From Planococcus sp. MB-3u-03 (lineage in GTDB: Bacteria; Bacillota; Bacilli; Bacillales_A; Planococcaceae): 64,000 bases of DNA. Each line of letters begins with the position of its first letter. Positions within the stretch are counted from its first letter, which is position 1. The translations under genes were made by a program, and so were the position numbers. The stretch covers positions 65,322 to 129,321 of the forward strand of contig NZ_CP025123.1 of assembly GCF_002833405.1 (NCBI RefSeq), given 5' to 3'. Below the pieces are notes generated by a model. The model was not told the origin of the DNA, made no database searches, and saw only the letters and a program-made list of their open reading frames with translations. Shown here one piece after another: positions 7,534-14,236 of the stretch.

Positions 7534-7638
7534 TGCAAACCTTTTAGGTTTCGCAGGTGACGACTTTATTTAAGCCTCTGGGCTGATTTGATTCATAGCT
7601 TTTTAGCTGTGTTGACCAATCACCCCAGGGGCTTTTTT
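7534..7638 (+). promoter_or_regulatory. Leader RNA / attenuator, copy 3 of 5
   Basis: Hairpin 1 is TGCAAACC (7534-7541), loop TTTTA, GGTTTCGCA (7547-7555). The base pairs differ almost completely from copies 1, 2 and 5, yet the stem and the single unpaired C are kept, which is strong covariation. The linker GGTGACGAC follows. AAGCCTCTGGG (7572-7582) pairs with CCCAGGGGCTT (7624-7634) around an apical CATAGC/GCTGTG stem, with six T after it. Confidence 0.75.
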
Positions 7639-7723
7639 GCGTTTCTGCAGACTTTTTAGGTGCCGCATTCGTAGATCGGAGGAAAGTATATTGAATAATT
7701 CTATTAGAAGGAGAGATGAAGTT

Positions 7724-7941
7724 ATGAATGAAGGAAACTACTCAGTGTATTATCGTGCGAGAACCAATGATTATATTATTGTCGCCTTTGATGATGAAAA
7801 GGACGGAAAAAGAAACTAGACCTACTTGTTAAAGGTTATTCGACTTTGACGAAAACTTCTTCTTATGAAGATGCCGAAAATTTCATCATGGAATATCTCT
7901 ATCAAAAGATGACGACTTTCAGCATTCAAAGAGGCTATTAA
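7724..7941 (+). pseudogene. Short paralogue of the XF1762 gene's N-terminal domain, frameshifted
   Basis: ATG 7724 (ribosome site AAGGAGAG) opens a 31-codon frame ending at 7819. One base added in the A-run near 7807-7812 restores a frame to 7941, reading on as LDLLVKGYSTLTKTSSYEDA.... The joined product matches the first 60 residues of the next gene: YSVYYRARTNDYIIVAFDD against YWVFYKESTNHYIVLADQD. So the first gene after leader 3 is a stand-alone copy of that N-terminal domain carrying a one-base indel, natural or sequencing-derived. Confidence 0.6.
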
Positions 7942-7970
7942 GTAGTTACAGAGAGACAGGAGAGAAAAAT

Positions 7971-8615
7971 ATGGTTGAGAAAACAAGCGAATGGTATTGG
8001 GTTTTCTATAAAGAATCCACAAATCACTATATCGTATTAGCCGATCAAGACATTGACCACGATAATCGTTGGATTTTACACCGTGACGATTATGAAGTCC
8101 TTACAGATTGTTGCCGCTCCCGAGAACAAGCGGAGAGGTATGGTAAAGAATACGGTTATCAGAGACTAAAGTACAAAACCCCGCCTATTTCATTGAGAGA
8201 GGCATGCGAATTTGTAAATACTCATCATCGGCACCACATTTCCCCGCAAGGTCATAAATTTTCTATCGCTTTATACGATGGAGATATTGTGATTGGCGTA
8301 ATCATTGCGGGTAGGCCGGTTTCGCGTATGCAAGATAATGGTCTGACTCTTGAAGTCACTCGTTGCTGTGTCAAAGAAGTCTACAAAAACGGAATCACTA
8401 AGCTCTATGCAGCCGTTTACCGAGTAGCACAGGCAATGGGTTATGAAAGAATCATTACCTACACCTTAGAAAACGAATCGGGAACGTCGATGAAGGCAGC
8501 GAACTTTAAACGCAAACATATCAGTAAAGGCGGTTCCTGGAATTCTCCAAGCCGTCAGAGAGAAAATAAGCATCCGCTTGAAGCGAAGTATCTGTGGGAA
8601 TTACAGATCAGCTAA
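7971..8615 (+). CDS. XF1762 family protein (GNAT-like) with extra N-terminal domain
   Basis: From about residue 70 the 214-residue protein matches the XF1762 family of mobile-element proteins: SLREACEFVNTHHRHH, then GVIIAGRPVSRMQDN, LEVTRCCVKE, YAAVYRVAQAMGYERIITYT and ESGTSMKAANF. The family is acetyltransferase-like; substrate unknown. Residues 1-66 form a separate domain shared with the small frameshifted gene just upstream. AGGAGAGAAAAAT places ATG 7971. It is followed by two genes including a C5 methyltransferase, probably one operon from leader copy 3. Confidence 0.75.
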   Translation: MVEKTSEWYWVFYKESTNHYIVLADQDIDHDNRWILHRDDYEVLTDCCRSREQAERYGKEYGYQRLKYKTPPISLREACEFVNTHHRHHISPQGHKFSIALYDGDIVIGVIIAGRPVSRMQDNGLTLEVTRCCVKEVYKNGITKLYAAVYRVAQAMGYERIITYTLENESGTSMKAANFKRKHISKGGSWNSPSRQRENKHPLEAKYLWELQIS

Positions 8616-8658
8616 AAGTGAGGTGCTTTTTTTATTAAATCTAAAGGAGAGATTAGCT

Positions 8659-9123
8659 ATGTATTCACTATTTGAATTTCTAGATGCAATTGAGGGAGAA
8701 AAAGTTAAAAAAGAACAACCTAAGAATGTCATTTTCCAAGAACATTCAAAAACGACATTCCACCCGGACCTTGCTGATTGGCAGGCGGTCGAGTATATGC
8801 CTGGATTGCAGCAATGCGAAGTGATCGGATTGATACCAGCGGACTTGTTGTCACCAACGGAAGGGAAGTATTCAAGCCTTACTCCGGAGAAGCGACAGGA
8901 GCGGGTAGAAATATGGTCAACTTACGTTCGGGCCATTAGCAATGCCATTCCAAAGAGAGACATTAAGACACATTGGATAAATGCATGTGGGCGACTAAGT
9001 GAAGCTCGTATAAGCCAAACTCCAATCCGGTTAAAGATTTCCGATTGTATGAACGAACGGTTTGTTGAAATGGAAGTCATCGAATACCTGTCTTCAGAGA
9101 AGAGAGGTGATTCCAATGATTAA
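8659..9123 (+). CDS. Hypothetical protein (154 aa) coupled to a C5 methyltransferase
   Basis: ATG 8659 follows AAAGGAGA; the frame's extension to 8578 overlaps the previous gene and lacks a ribosome site. The soluble product shows no known motif. Its last eight bases overlap the methyltransferase start (9116), so translation is coupled, suggesting an accessory role or simple operon membership. Function not recognised. Confidence 0.7.
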   Translation: MYSLFEFLDAIEGEKVKKEQPKNVIFQEHSKTTFHPDLADWQAVEYMPGLQQCEVIGLIPADLLSPTEGKYSSLTPEKRQERVEIWSTYVRAISNAIPKRDIKTHWINACGRLSEARISQTPIRLKISDCMNERFVEMEVIEYLSSEKRGDSND

Positions 9124-10108
9124 AATTCTCGAACTGTTCGGTGGCATTGGCGCTCCAAGAAAAGCATTAATCAATATGGGGATCGACCATAAGGCAATTG
9201 ATTACGTGGAAATAGATGAAAAGGCAGTACGAGCTTACAACGCATTGTATGACCCGCGATATAAGCCGCAGACTGTGGTGAATTACAATCTAATGCCAGA
9301 TGTACTGATTCACGGATCTCCGTGTCAGGACTTCAGCAGAGCAGGAATACGACTAGGCGGAAATGGGGAAGACAAAACGCGTTCTTCGCTAATGTGGGAG
9401 ACATTGAAAATTATCGAGAATATGGGGAATTGGAAGCCGCGCTATGTGATTTGGGAAAACGTGAAGGGTGTATTAGATAAAGACATGATTCACTCCTTCA
9501 ATAAGTACCTCATACGTATGAGAGAGCTCGGCTATACGAATAGCTTTGAAGTCTTAAATGCGATGGACTTTGGGATTCCTCAAAAAAGAGAACGTGTATT
9601 TACTATTTCGATACTCGGCAGCGGTTGTTTTGATTTCTCCAAATTGAAAAAGAAACCCGCTCCGGATATTAAGAACTTCCTGGAATCTAAAGTAATAGGC
9701 GATCAGTATAAAATTTCTGTCCCGTCTATGATGAACAGAATCCGTGAGTTTGCTACAGAGGATATGAATTATCGATTCCTCGATGTAATTGATACGCATT
9801 GTTGGACCATTAGCACAAGACAAGATCGTTGCCCAAACGCCGGCATCATTAAAAACGATGATGGTCCGTACCGCTATTTAACGGAGCGGGAATGCTGGCG
9901 TCTGATGGGCTTTGGTGATGATGATTTCGACAATGTGTTGAAAGAGTATCCAATGAAGCCAGGGAAGCGAAATGCAACTTTATATAAACTAGCCGGCAAC
10001 AGCATCGTCGTGAACGTTTTAGAGGCCATATTTGACGTTCTGTTAAACGAGCAGCATAAGGAACCGTTCTTTGCCTTTGAGCCGCATGAGCAGTTGCAAT
10101 TGGTGTAA
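9116..10108 (+). CDS. DNA (cytosine-5-)methyltransferase, orphan
   Basis: All core C5-methyltransferase motifs are visible in 330 residues: motif I LELFGGIGAPRKAL (residues 5-18, GGIGA instead of the usual AGIGG), IV GSPCQDFS with the catalytic Cys70, VI ENV (114-116), VIII QKRERVF (156-162), then RECWRLMGF and the C-terminal motif X KLAGNSIVVNVLEAIF. It methylates the C5 of cytosine in an unknown recognition sequence. ATG 9116 lies inside the previous gene with AGAGAGGTG upstream. No cognate restriction gene is adjacent, so a protective role against host restriction is likely. Confidence 0.92.
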   Translation: MIKILELFGGIGAPRKALINMGIDHKAIDYVEIDEKAVRAYNALYDPRYKPQTVVNYNLMPDVLIHGSPCQDFSRAGIRLGGNGEDKTRSSLMWETLKIIENMGNWKPRYVIWENVKGVLDKDMIHSFNKYLIRMRELGYTNSFEVLNAMDFGIPQKRERVFTISILGSGCFDFSKLKKKPAPDIKNFLESKVIGDQYKISVPSMMNRIREFATEDMNYRFLDVIDTHCWTISTRQDRCPNAGIIKNDDGPYRYLTERECWRLMGFGDDDFDNVLKEYPMKPGKRNATLYKLAGNSIVVNVLEAIFDVLLNEQHKEPFFAFEPHEQLQLV

Positions 10109-10140
10109 TAGGGAGATATTAAAACGATTGGGGAGAAAAG

Positions 10141-10470
10141 ATGATGAAAAATGAAGAGTTAATTCGAGAGTATCGTGAAACCAGTAAATTGATGAAAGAG
10201 TTAGCTGCTAGTGGAAACCTGGAAGAGAGAAATCTATATGTCCCTCGAATGACTGAGCTCTCTAACCAAATAGATTGGGGATATAGAAAAGGAGATTTAG
10301 TAGAACGAAAAACCGGTCGAGGTTGGGAGGAAGATGTCATTCAGGAAGTAAGAGGATCGGAAATTCATTTCCGGACTATGATTCTTCCACCAGCAATGAT
10401 TCGAAGACCTATAAAAAATCAGAAAACGATTATCGAGATGACATTCGAACAAATTAGTCTATTTTCATAA
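10141..10470 (+). CDS. Hypothetical protein (109 aa)
   Basis: ATG 10141 (or 10144) follows GGGGAGAAA. The first 50 residues are a charged helix; the rest (DLVERKTGRGWEEDVIQEV...) looks like a small beta domain. No family recognised. Last gene of the leader-3 operon, closed by a terminator. Confidence 0.65.
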   Translation: MMKNEELIREYRETSKLMKELAASGNLEERNLYVPRMTELSNQIDWGYRKGDLVERKTGRGWEEDVIQEVRGSEIHFRTMILPPAMIRRPIKNQKTIIEMTFEQISLFS

Positions 10471-10475
10471 ACTTT

Positions 10476-10511
10476 AAAAAAGGGTTTGCTTTTTAGCAAA
10501 GCCTTTTTTTA
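10476..10511 (+). terminator. Intrinsic terminator
   Basis: AAAAAGGGTTTGC pairs with GCAAAGCCTTTTT around a T-rich loop, with a long T-run. It ends the methyltransferase operon. Confidence 0.85.
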
Positions 10512-10678
10512 ATGCACAAAGGTCGTATTGAGACTAATAGACATTTAACTATAAATAATAAGTAAATGTATAGGGGGATATAGACCCAATAGACCTTTTC
10601 TTTGGGACATTTTTTGATATATCTTGTAGACAGAGTAAATAAATAGTATTTAAATTGATAAATGCCCAATTATTTGAA

Positions 10679-10699
10679 ATTTCGTGATATTATCGAAAT
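10679..10699 (+). promoter_or_regulatory. Inverted repeat upstream of the PlcR-type regulator
   Basis: ATTTCG (10679-10684) and CGAAAT (10694-10699) flank TGATATTAT, which could serve as a -10 box. A dyad over the -10 region 13 bases before the regulator start suggests an autoregulatory operator. The rest of 10512-10711 shows nothing else. Confidence 0.35.
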
Positions 10700-10711
10700 G
10701 GGGGTCTTAGT

Positions 10712-11953
10712 GTGAAAGATGGAGCATTACTAAAATATCATCGAAAAAGGGGCTAAATCAAGAGCAGGTCCTTTGAGGGCATCGTTTCGACTTCCTATTA
10801 TTCAAAAATTGAAAATGATCTAGTCGAACCTGCACCAGAAACATATAATCTCTTGTTCGAAAAGTTAGGTTAGAAAGAACCAATGCAGAGATAGAAAATC
10901 GAAAGTTTATAAAATTATTAATGGATTGGGAAAAGCCATTACTATTTAATAATCTCGAAGAGGCAACTTTGATAAAAGAAAAGCTCGAAAATTTACTTAT
11001 TAAAGTCATAGAAGTAGACCTCCTATTAGAATATCAAGTTAAATTAGTACGATTTTGTATTATTGCCAAGCAGTTGTCAGACATAAAAAACTCATTATAG
11101 TTTTAGCTGAATTAACTGAAAATTTAATTTGAGAACTTTTTTCTATTACAAGCATTTGGGGAACTTTTCTATGCTACGGGAGACTACACAGAGCAGATGA
11201 ACACCTAGCAATTTCTGTATCGTTGTATAATTCCAATCATTTTCCAATTAGAGAAGGCCGATACCCATTACTTATATAGCTTAGTGTTGTCTAATCTCAG
11301 AAATGATTATAATAACTTAAGCTTTGCAGAATCTTCTTTGGCGGTTTTAGAGATCATTACCGATTGGAAAGCTGTGCTCAAAGCACACATTCAAATTGGT
11401 ATTGGAAATAGTCGGCTCTTAAATACCGATGTCGCCTTAAAAGCATTACAATCTTGCTAAGAACCTTTCTTAAAGAAAGGCAAGATTATAAGATACTCGG
11501 AATTATTGAACACAACATCGCTAGTTTACTCCATCGGCGAGAAATAGGAGCTGCCATTAAACATTGAAAATTAGTCTTGACTATAAGAAAAAGTTCTATG
11601 ACTCAAGTTACTTTACTACACTGATTCTTCTTATAACCTACAATTATGAACAAAATGAAATATCAGCATGCAAAAGTGGATTGAGGAGGTATCATTTTAT
11701 TGAACAAAGTTGAAGCATCAAAATACAAGAGTTAGAAATTGAATTTTATAGACAGTTTATATTAGATAACGATTCTGACTGGGAACTTTTTGCACTAAAA
11801 CATTTTTGTTTTCTAAAGAAAATAAAAATGGAATCACCTAACCACTTACTCTAAAATCATTGGTAATTATTTTAATAAGAAGATGCTGTACAAAAATCTG
11901 CTTTATATTTTCAAGAAGCGATAATAGGTCATGAAAATATTCATGTTCGATAA
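10712..11953 (+). pseudogene. Decayed RRNPP (PlcR/NprR-like) quorum-sensing regulator
   Basis: GTG 10712 after a GGGGG ribosome site opens a helix-turn-helix stretch: ALLKYHRKKGLNQEQ, then STSYYSKIENDLVEPAPETY and LLFEKLG. This is typical of XRE-type regulators whose C-terminal TPR-like repeats bind a secreted peptide. Fragments in all three frames continue it: DWEKPLLFNNLEEATLIKEK, SLVLSNLRNDYNNLSFAESS, ILGIIEHNIASLLHRREIG, KSALYFQEAIIGHENIHVR ending at 11953. At least six frameshifts or stops interrupt it. A peptide gene follows directly, as in plcR-papR and nprR-nprX. Confidence 0.65.
11930..11945 (+). promoter_or_regulatory. PlcR-box-like palindrome
   Basis: The 16 bases CATGAAAATATTCATG fit the PlcR-box core ATGNANNNNTNCAT exactly; only the outermost pair differs (C/G instead of T/A). 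It overlaps the last codons of the regulator remnant and lies 33 bases before the peptide gene start, where a binding site for the upstream regulator would be expected. Confidence 0.45.
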
Positions 11954-11978
11954 AAAAGTAGCGAAAGAAGGGAATATT

Positions 11979-12120
11979 ATGAAAAATTCTTGTTCTACTA
12001 TTAATGACTTTTTATATCAGCAGTTCTATGTCTACAGGTGCAGATTCACAAGCACAGCATGGTGCCCCACATGATGTTGGTGTTCCTTTATTAGATGAAG
12101 AAAATCCACCAGCAAACTAA
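11979..12120 (+). pseudogene. Signal-peptide precursor gene of the RRNPP pair, frameshifted
   Basis: ATG 11979 (ribosome site GAAGGGAA) begins MK, then a one-base change in the A-run at 11982-11986 is needed to continue as KILVLLLMTFYISSSMSTG, a secretion signal, followed by ADSQAQHGAPHDVGVPLL and a short acidic end (DEENPPAN) at 12120. Small size, an N-terminal signal and a position just after a TPR regulator match PapR/NprX/Phr-type precursors. The mature peptide would lie in the C-terminal part; which residues is unknown. Confidence 0.55.
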
Positions 12121-12163
12121 GAGGTCCATAAAATGGAAAAATCAGTGAAATAATGAAACTATG

Positions 12164-12187
12164 GGACTTCTGAAAAGGGGGTCTTTT
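12164..12187 (+). terminator. Probable intrinsic terminator
   Basis: GGACTTCT pairs (with G-U pairs) with AGGGGGTCT around GAAA, followed by TTTTT. It would end the regulator-peptide transcript. Confidence 0.5.
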
Positions 12188-12298
12188 TAGTATAAAATAA
12201 AGCTCCTTAGATGTCAGACTTGCACAAGTCCCCAAAATAAGGCTATTAAGGTGCTAATATTTAACTTTAATTTCACAATACAAGGATTCAGAATATTA

Positions 12299-12317
12299 TG
12301 TACAATTGGAGTGTACA
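12299..12317 (+). repeat. Two TGTACA palindromes upstream of a secreted-protein gene
   Basis: TGTACA at 12299-12304 and again at 12312-12317 are separated by ATTGGAG, directly before the AAGGAGG ribosome site. The first is part of TATGTACAATT, a half-match to a PlcR box. It may be an operator, but this rests on the repeat alone. Confidence 0.35.
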
Positions 12318-12336
12318 AAAATAAGGAGGTTTATTG

Positions 12337-12693
12337 ATGAAAAGTTTTATCTATATTCACGTTTGCTTTGGTTTTCGGGTTCATTTTCCAATTATGACAA
12401 GTGCGGCTAGCCAAAGCGAACCCGTAACCAAGAATTCTACAAACGACTTGGTAGTTTTGGATGACAGTTACATTTCAAAGTTGACGAAGAGACAGGTATT
12501 TACTTCCCGAAAAATAATCTCTACCAATAAAGATGCTAATGGACGGAAGTACAAAACAAAACCTATTGATGATTTTGAAATGACAGATACAGAAATTATC
12601 GTTGATGGAGATGTTATCGCAACATTCCTCAGCACTTCAAAAGGTTCTTCAAAGGAATCGATGTTTACTACTCAAGATGTGTGGAAGCTATAA
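12337..12693 (+). CDS. Small probable secreted protein (118 aa), start region frame-ambiguous
   Basis: ATG 12337 follows AAGGAGGTTTATTG. The annotated frame gives a poor N-terminus (MKSFIYIHVCFGFRVHF), but a second frame through 12358-12396 reads FTFALVFGFIFQL, an ideal signal-peptide core. Two compensating indels may therefore separate the real signal peptide from the mature part, which begins near TSAASQSEPVTKNS. The mature region is polar and Thr/Ser/Asp-rich. Placed just after a quorum-sensing pair, it may be a regulated exported product. Function unknown. Confidence 0.45.
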   Translation: MKSFIYIHVCFGFRVHFPIMTSAASQSEPVTKNSTNDLVVLDDSYISKLTKRQVFTSRKIISTNKDANGRKYKTKPIDDFEMTDTEIIVDGDVIATFLSTSKGSSKESMFTTQDVWKL

Positions 12694-12719
12694 CACAATT
12701 ACTACGATAAGTAGATCTA

Positions 12720-13019
12720 TTGTGGAATATAATAAATTTATTATGTATCATCCTGACTTTTCAACTTGGAGAAGTTAGCGGATACTACTTCTCAAATGGT
12801 TCAGTTTCGGTTTCGGTTTCAGTAGGCGGTACTTACGGTAATATTGGTTTATCGTATTCTCCGGCAGGTAGCGGATACTACGTTAACACTAAAAATTCCT
12901 ATACTCCATCACGTCCATACATTCAAGCTGATATTCAAAAGCACTATTATAAAGTCACAACGAAGTCATGTACAGGCCGTGTTATCGATACTAACTATAG
13001 AACAAAGTATTATGGGTAA
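12720..13019 (+). CDS. Small secreted Gly/Ser/Tyr-rich protein
   Basis: The frame begins with TTG and lacks a good ribosome site, so the 5' end is uncertain. It has a hydrophobic leader (IINLLCIILTFQLG) followed by a beta-type mature part: SVSVSVSVGGTYGNIGLSY, SPAGSGYYV, then a basic aromatic tail. The composition suggests an exported beta-sheet protein, possibly a bacteriocin-like or surface protein; no family is recognised. It belongs to the same cluster of small exported genes as its neighbours. Confidence 0.45.
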   Translation: MWNIINLLCIILTFQLGEVSGYYFSNGSVSVSVSVGGTYGNIGLSYSPAGSGYYVNTKNSYTPSRPYIQADIQKHYYKVTTKSCTGRVIDTNYRTKYYG

Positions 13020-13177
13020 ATGATGAAATCAAAATCTCATATAGATAAATAAGATAAGAATGCAGGGGTGTAAAACTCCTTGCATTTTGTTTCTTTATAA
13101 AGTAAATTTCAGGTAAGTTAACTTTTCTTAATTTTACAATAAAAGAAATTTTAACAAATTGAAGGAGGATTTGTGTT

Positions 13178-13585
13178 ATGCGACCATTACATGTTCTTGC
13201 ACTTCTTTTAGTCTCTATTATTTTGCAGGATGTAGCAGTCAAAGAAGTAATCCGGGTTGGAGAGCCGACAGTTGAAGATACCGATAACGAACAAGAGGTA
13301 GTAATTAAAGGTCACGAGATTACAAATGAAATTACTGATGAAAGTAATATCGAAGAAGTTAAGAAAGTTGTTGACCAAATAGATAGTATAGAGCGTCCAG
13401 ATCGTACGTTGTCTGAACCGCCAGAAACTTTTTTTGAACTTTATGAATCTGACAATTCAGTATCTGTCTTCCAGTATTATTTGTGGATGCAACCAGATGG
13501 TGGGGCTATCTTGATGGATAGTAGCGAAAATTTTTTTGAAGCGGATGAAGAAAATACCGCGACTTTAAAAGAGGCATTAGAATAA
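13178..13585 (+). CDS. Probable lipoprotein, lipobox displaced by indels
   Basis: ATG 13178 follows GAAGGAGG. The frame gives a hydrophobic start (MRPLHVLALLLVSIILQ) without a cysteine, but the neighbouring frame at about 13222-13239 reads FAGCSSQ, a textbook lipobox and mature lipoprotein start. One inserted and one deleted base would place Cys directly before KEVIRVGEPTVED. The remainder is acidic and soluble (135 residues). Probably a surface lipoprotein; function unknown. Confidence 0.5.
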   Translation: MRPLHVLALLLVSIILQDVAVKEVIRVGEPTVEDTDNEQEVVIKGHEITNEITDESNIEEVKKVVDQIDSIERPDRTLSEPPETFFELYESDNSVSVFQYYLWMQPDGGAILMDSSENFFEADEENTATLKEALE

Positions 13586-13603
13586 GTGAACCTTAAAAGC
13601 ACA

Positions 13604-13631
13604 TTGCAACTTATATTTTTTTTGCTATAAT
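13604..13631 (+). promoter_or_regulatory. sigmaA promoter of leader copy 4
   Basis: TTGCAA (13604-13609), 16 bases, TATAAT (13626-13631). Predicted start near 13638, only about six bases before the leader hairpin, unlike the 24-26 bases in the other copies. Confidence 0.7.
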
Positions 13632-13643
13632 AAAATCATATTA

Positions 13644-13733
13644 GCGACACATCGGTGTCCGCTGGATTGAACCACCCAAGCTCTTTGGAGCATTTTTCCC
13701 TTTAGGGAGAAGTGTCTTCAAGGAGCTTTTTTT
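13644..13733 (+). promoter_or_regulatory. Leader RNA / attenuator, copy 4 of 5 (divergent)
   Basis: GCGACAC (13644-13650), loop ATCG, GTGTCCGC (13655-13662) again leaves one unpaired C in the 3' arm, although the sequence is unrelated to the other copies. After TGGATTGAACCACCC the terminator hairpin pairs AAGCTCTTTGGAG (13678-13690) with CTTCAAGGAGCTT (13716-13728), with an inner TTCCC/GGGAG stem and seven T. Same architecture, different sequence. Confidence 0.65.
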
Positions 13734-13756
13734 ATTTTGAAAGGAGAGGTTAAGAG

Positions 13757-13996
13757 ATGGAAAAGAAACCAGCTGATTATGTATGTGCAGTAAAAGTAGG
13801 GGAAAAAGAATTTGGGTATGTTTTAGTTCAAGAGGCGAATGAGCCTAAAATAGAAGTCATTGTGATTGATCACGAATCAGAATGGGTTCGCACGCTCGGA
13901 GAAGCCGATTGTCTAAAGGGGGCGGGCAGCATTCTTTCGACTGCTTTGGCAGAAGGTTTTGAGTTGAAGGGCATTGTTCACCAAGCAGCTCAATAA
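13757..13996 (+). CDS. Hypothetical protein (79 aa)
   Basis: ATG 13757 follows AAAGGAGAGG. The soluble acidic product (MEKKPADYVCAVKVGEKEFG...) has no known motif. It is the only gene between leader copies 4 and 5 and thus apparently has its own attenuated promoter. Function unknown. Confidence 0.65.
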   Translation: MEKKPADYVCAVKVGEKEFGYVLVQEANEPKIEVIVIDHESEWVRTLGEADCLKGAGSILSTALAEGFELKGIVHQAAQ

Positions 13997-14079
13997 CCGC
14001 TCCCGCCGGTAAAAACGTATGGTATTGTCAAAACTTTTACGCTATACTTAGCTTATAACTTTTCTCTTCTTTTAATTTT

Positions 14080-14186
14080 GTCGAACGTATTCACGTTCCG
14101 ACGGTGACGACATAAACAAAGCCTCTGGGCTGATTTGAACCATAGTATCTTTTACTATGCTGACTAATCAACCTAGGGGCTTTTTT
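14080..14186 (+). promoter_or_regulatory. Leader RNA / attenuator, copy 5 of 5
   Basis: GTCGAACG (14080-14087), loop TATTCA, CGTTCCGAC (14094-14102) with the unpaired C; linker GGTGACGAC; GCCTCTGGG (14121-14129) pairs with CCTAGGGGC (14172-14180); the apical CATAGTA/TACTATG stem is longer than in other copies but still base-paired. Six T follow. A U-rich stretch precedes the hairpin, and TATACT (14043-14048) would start transcription about 25 bases before it, though its -35 box is poor. Confidence 0.75.
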
Positions 14187-14236
14187 GCGTTCTCACAAAG
14201 AGAGAGGTAAAAAATCTTTAGGAAAGGGTGTATTAA

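Noticed and set aside
14025..14048. TTGTCA/TATACT promoter before leader copy 5
   Set aside because: The spacing is only 12 bases; the -10 box is kept as likely but the -35 box is not supported.
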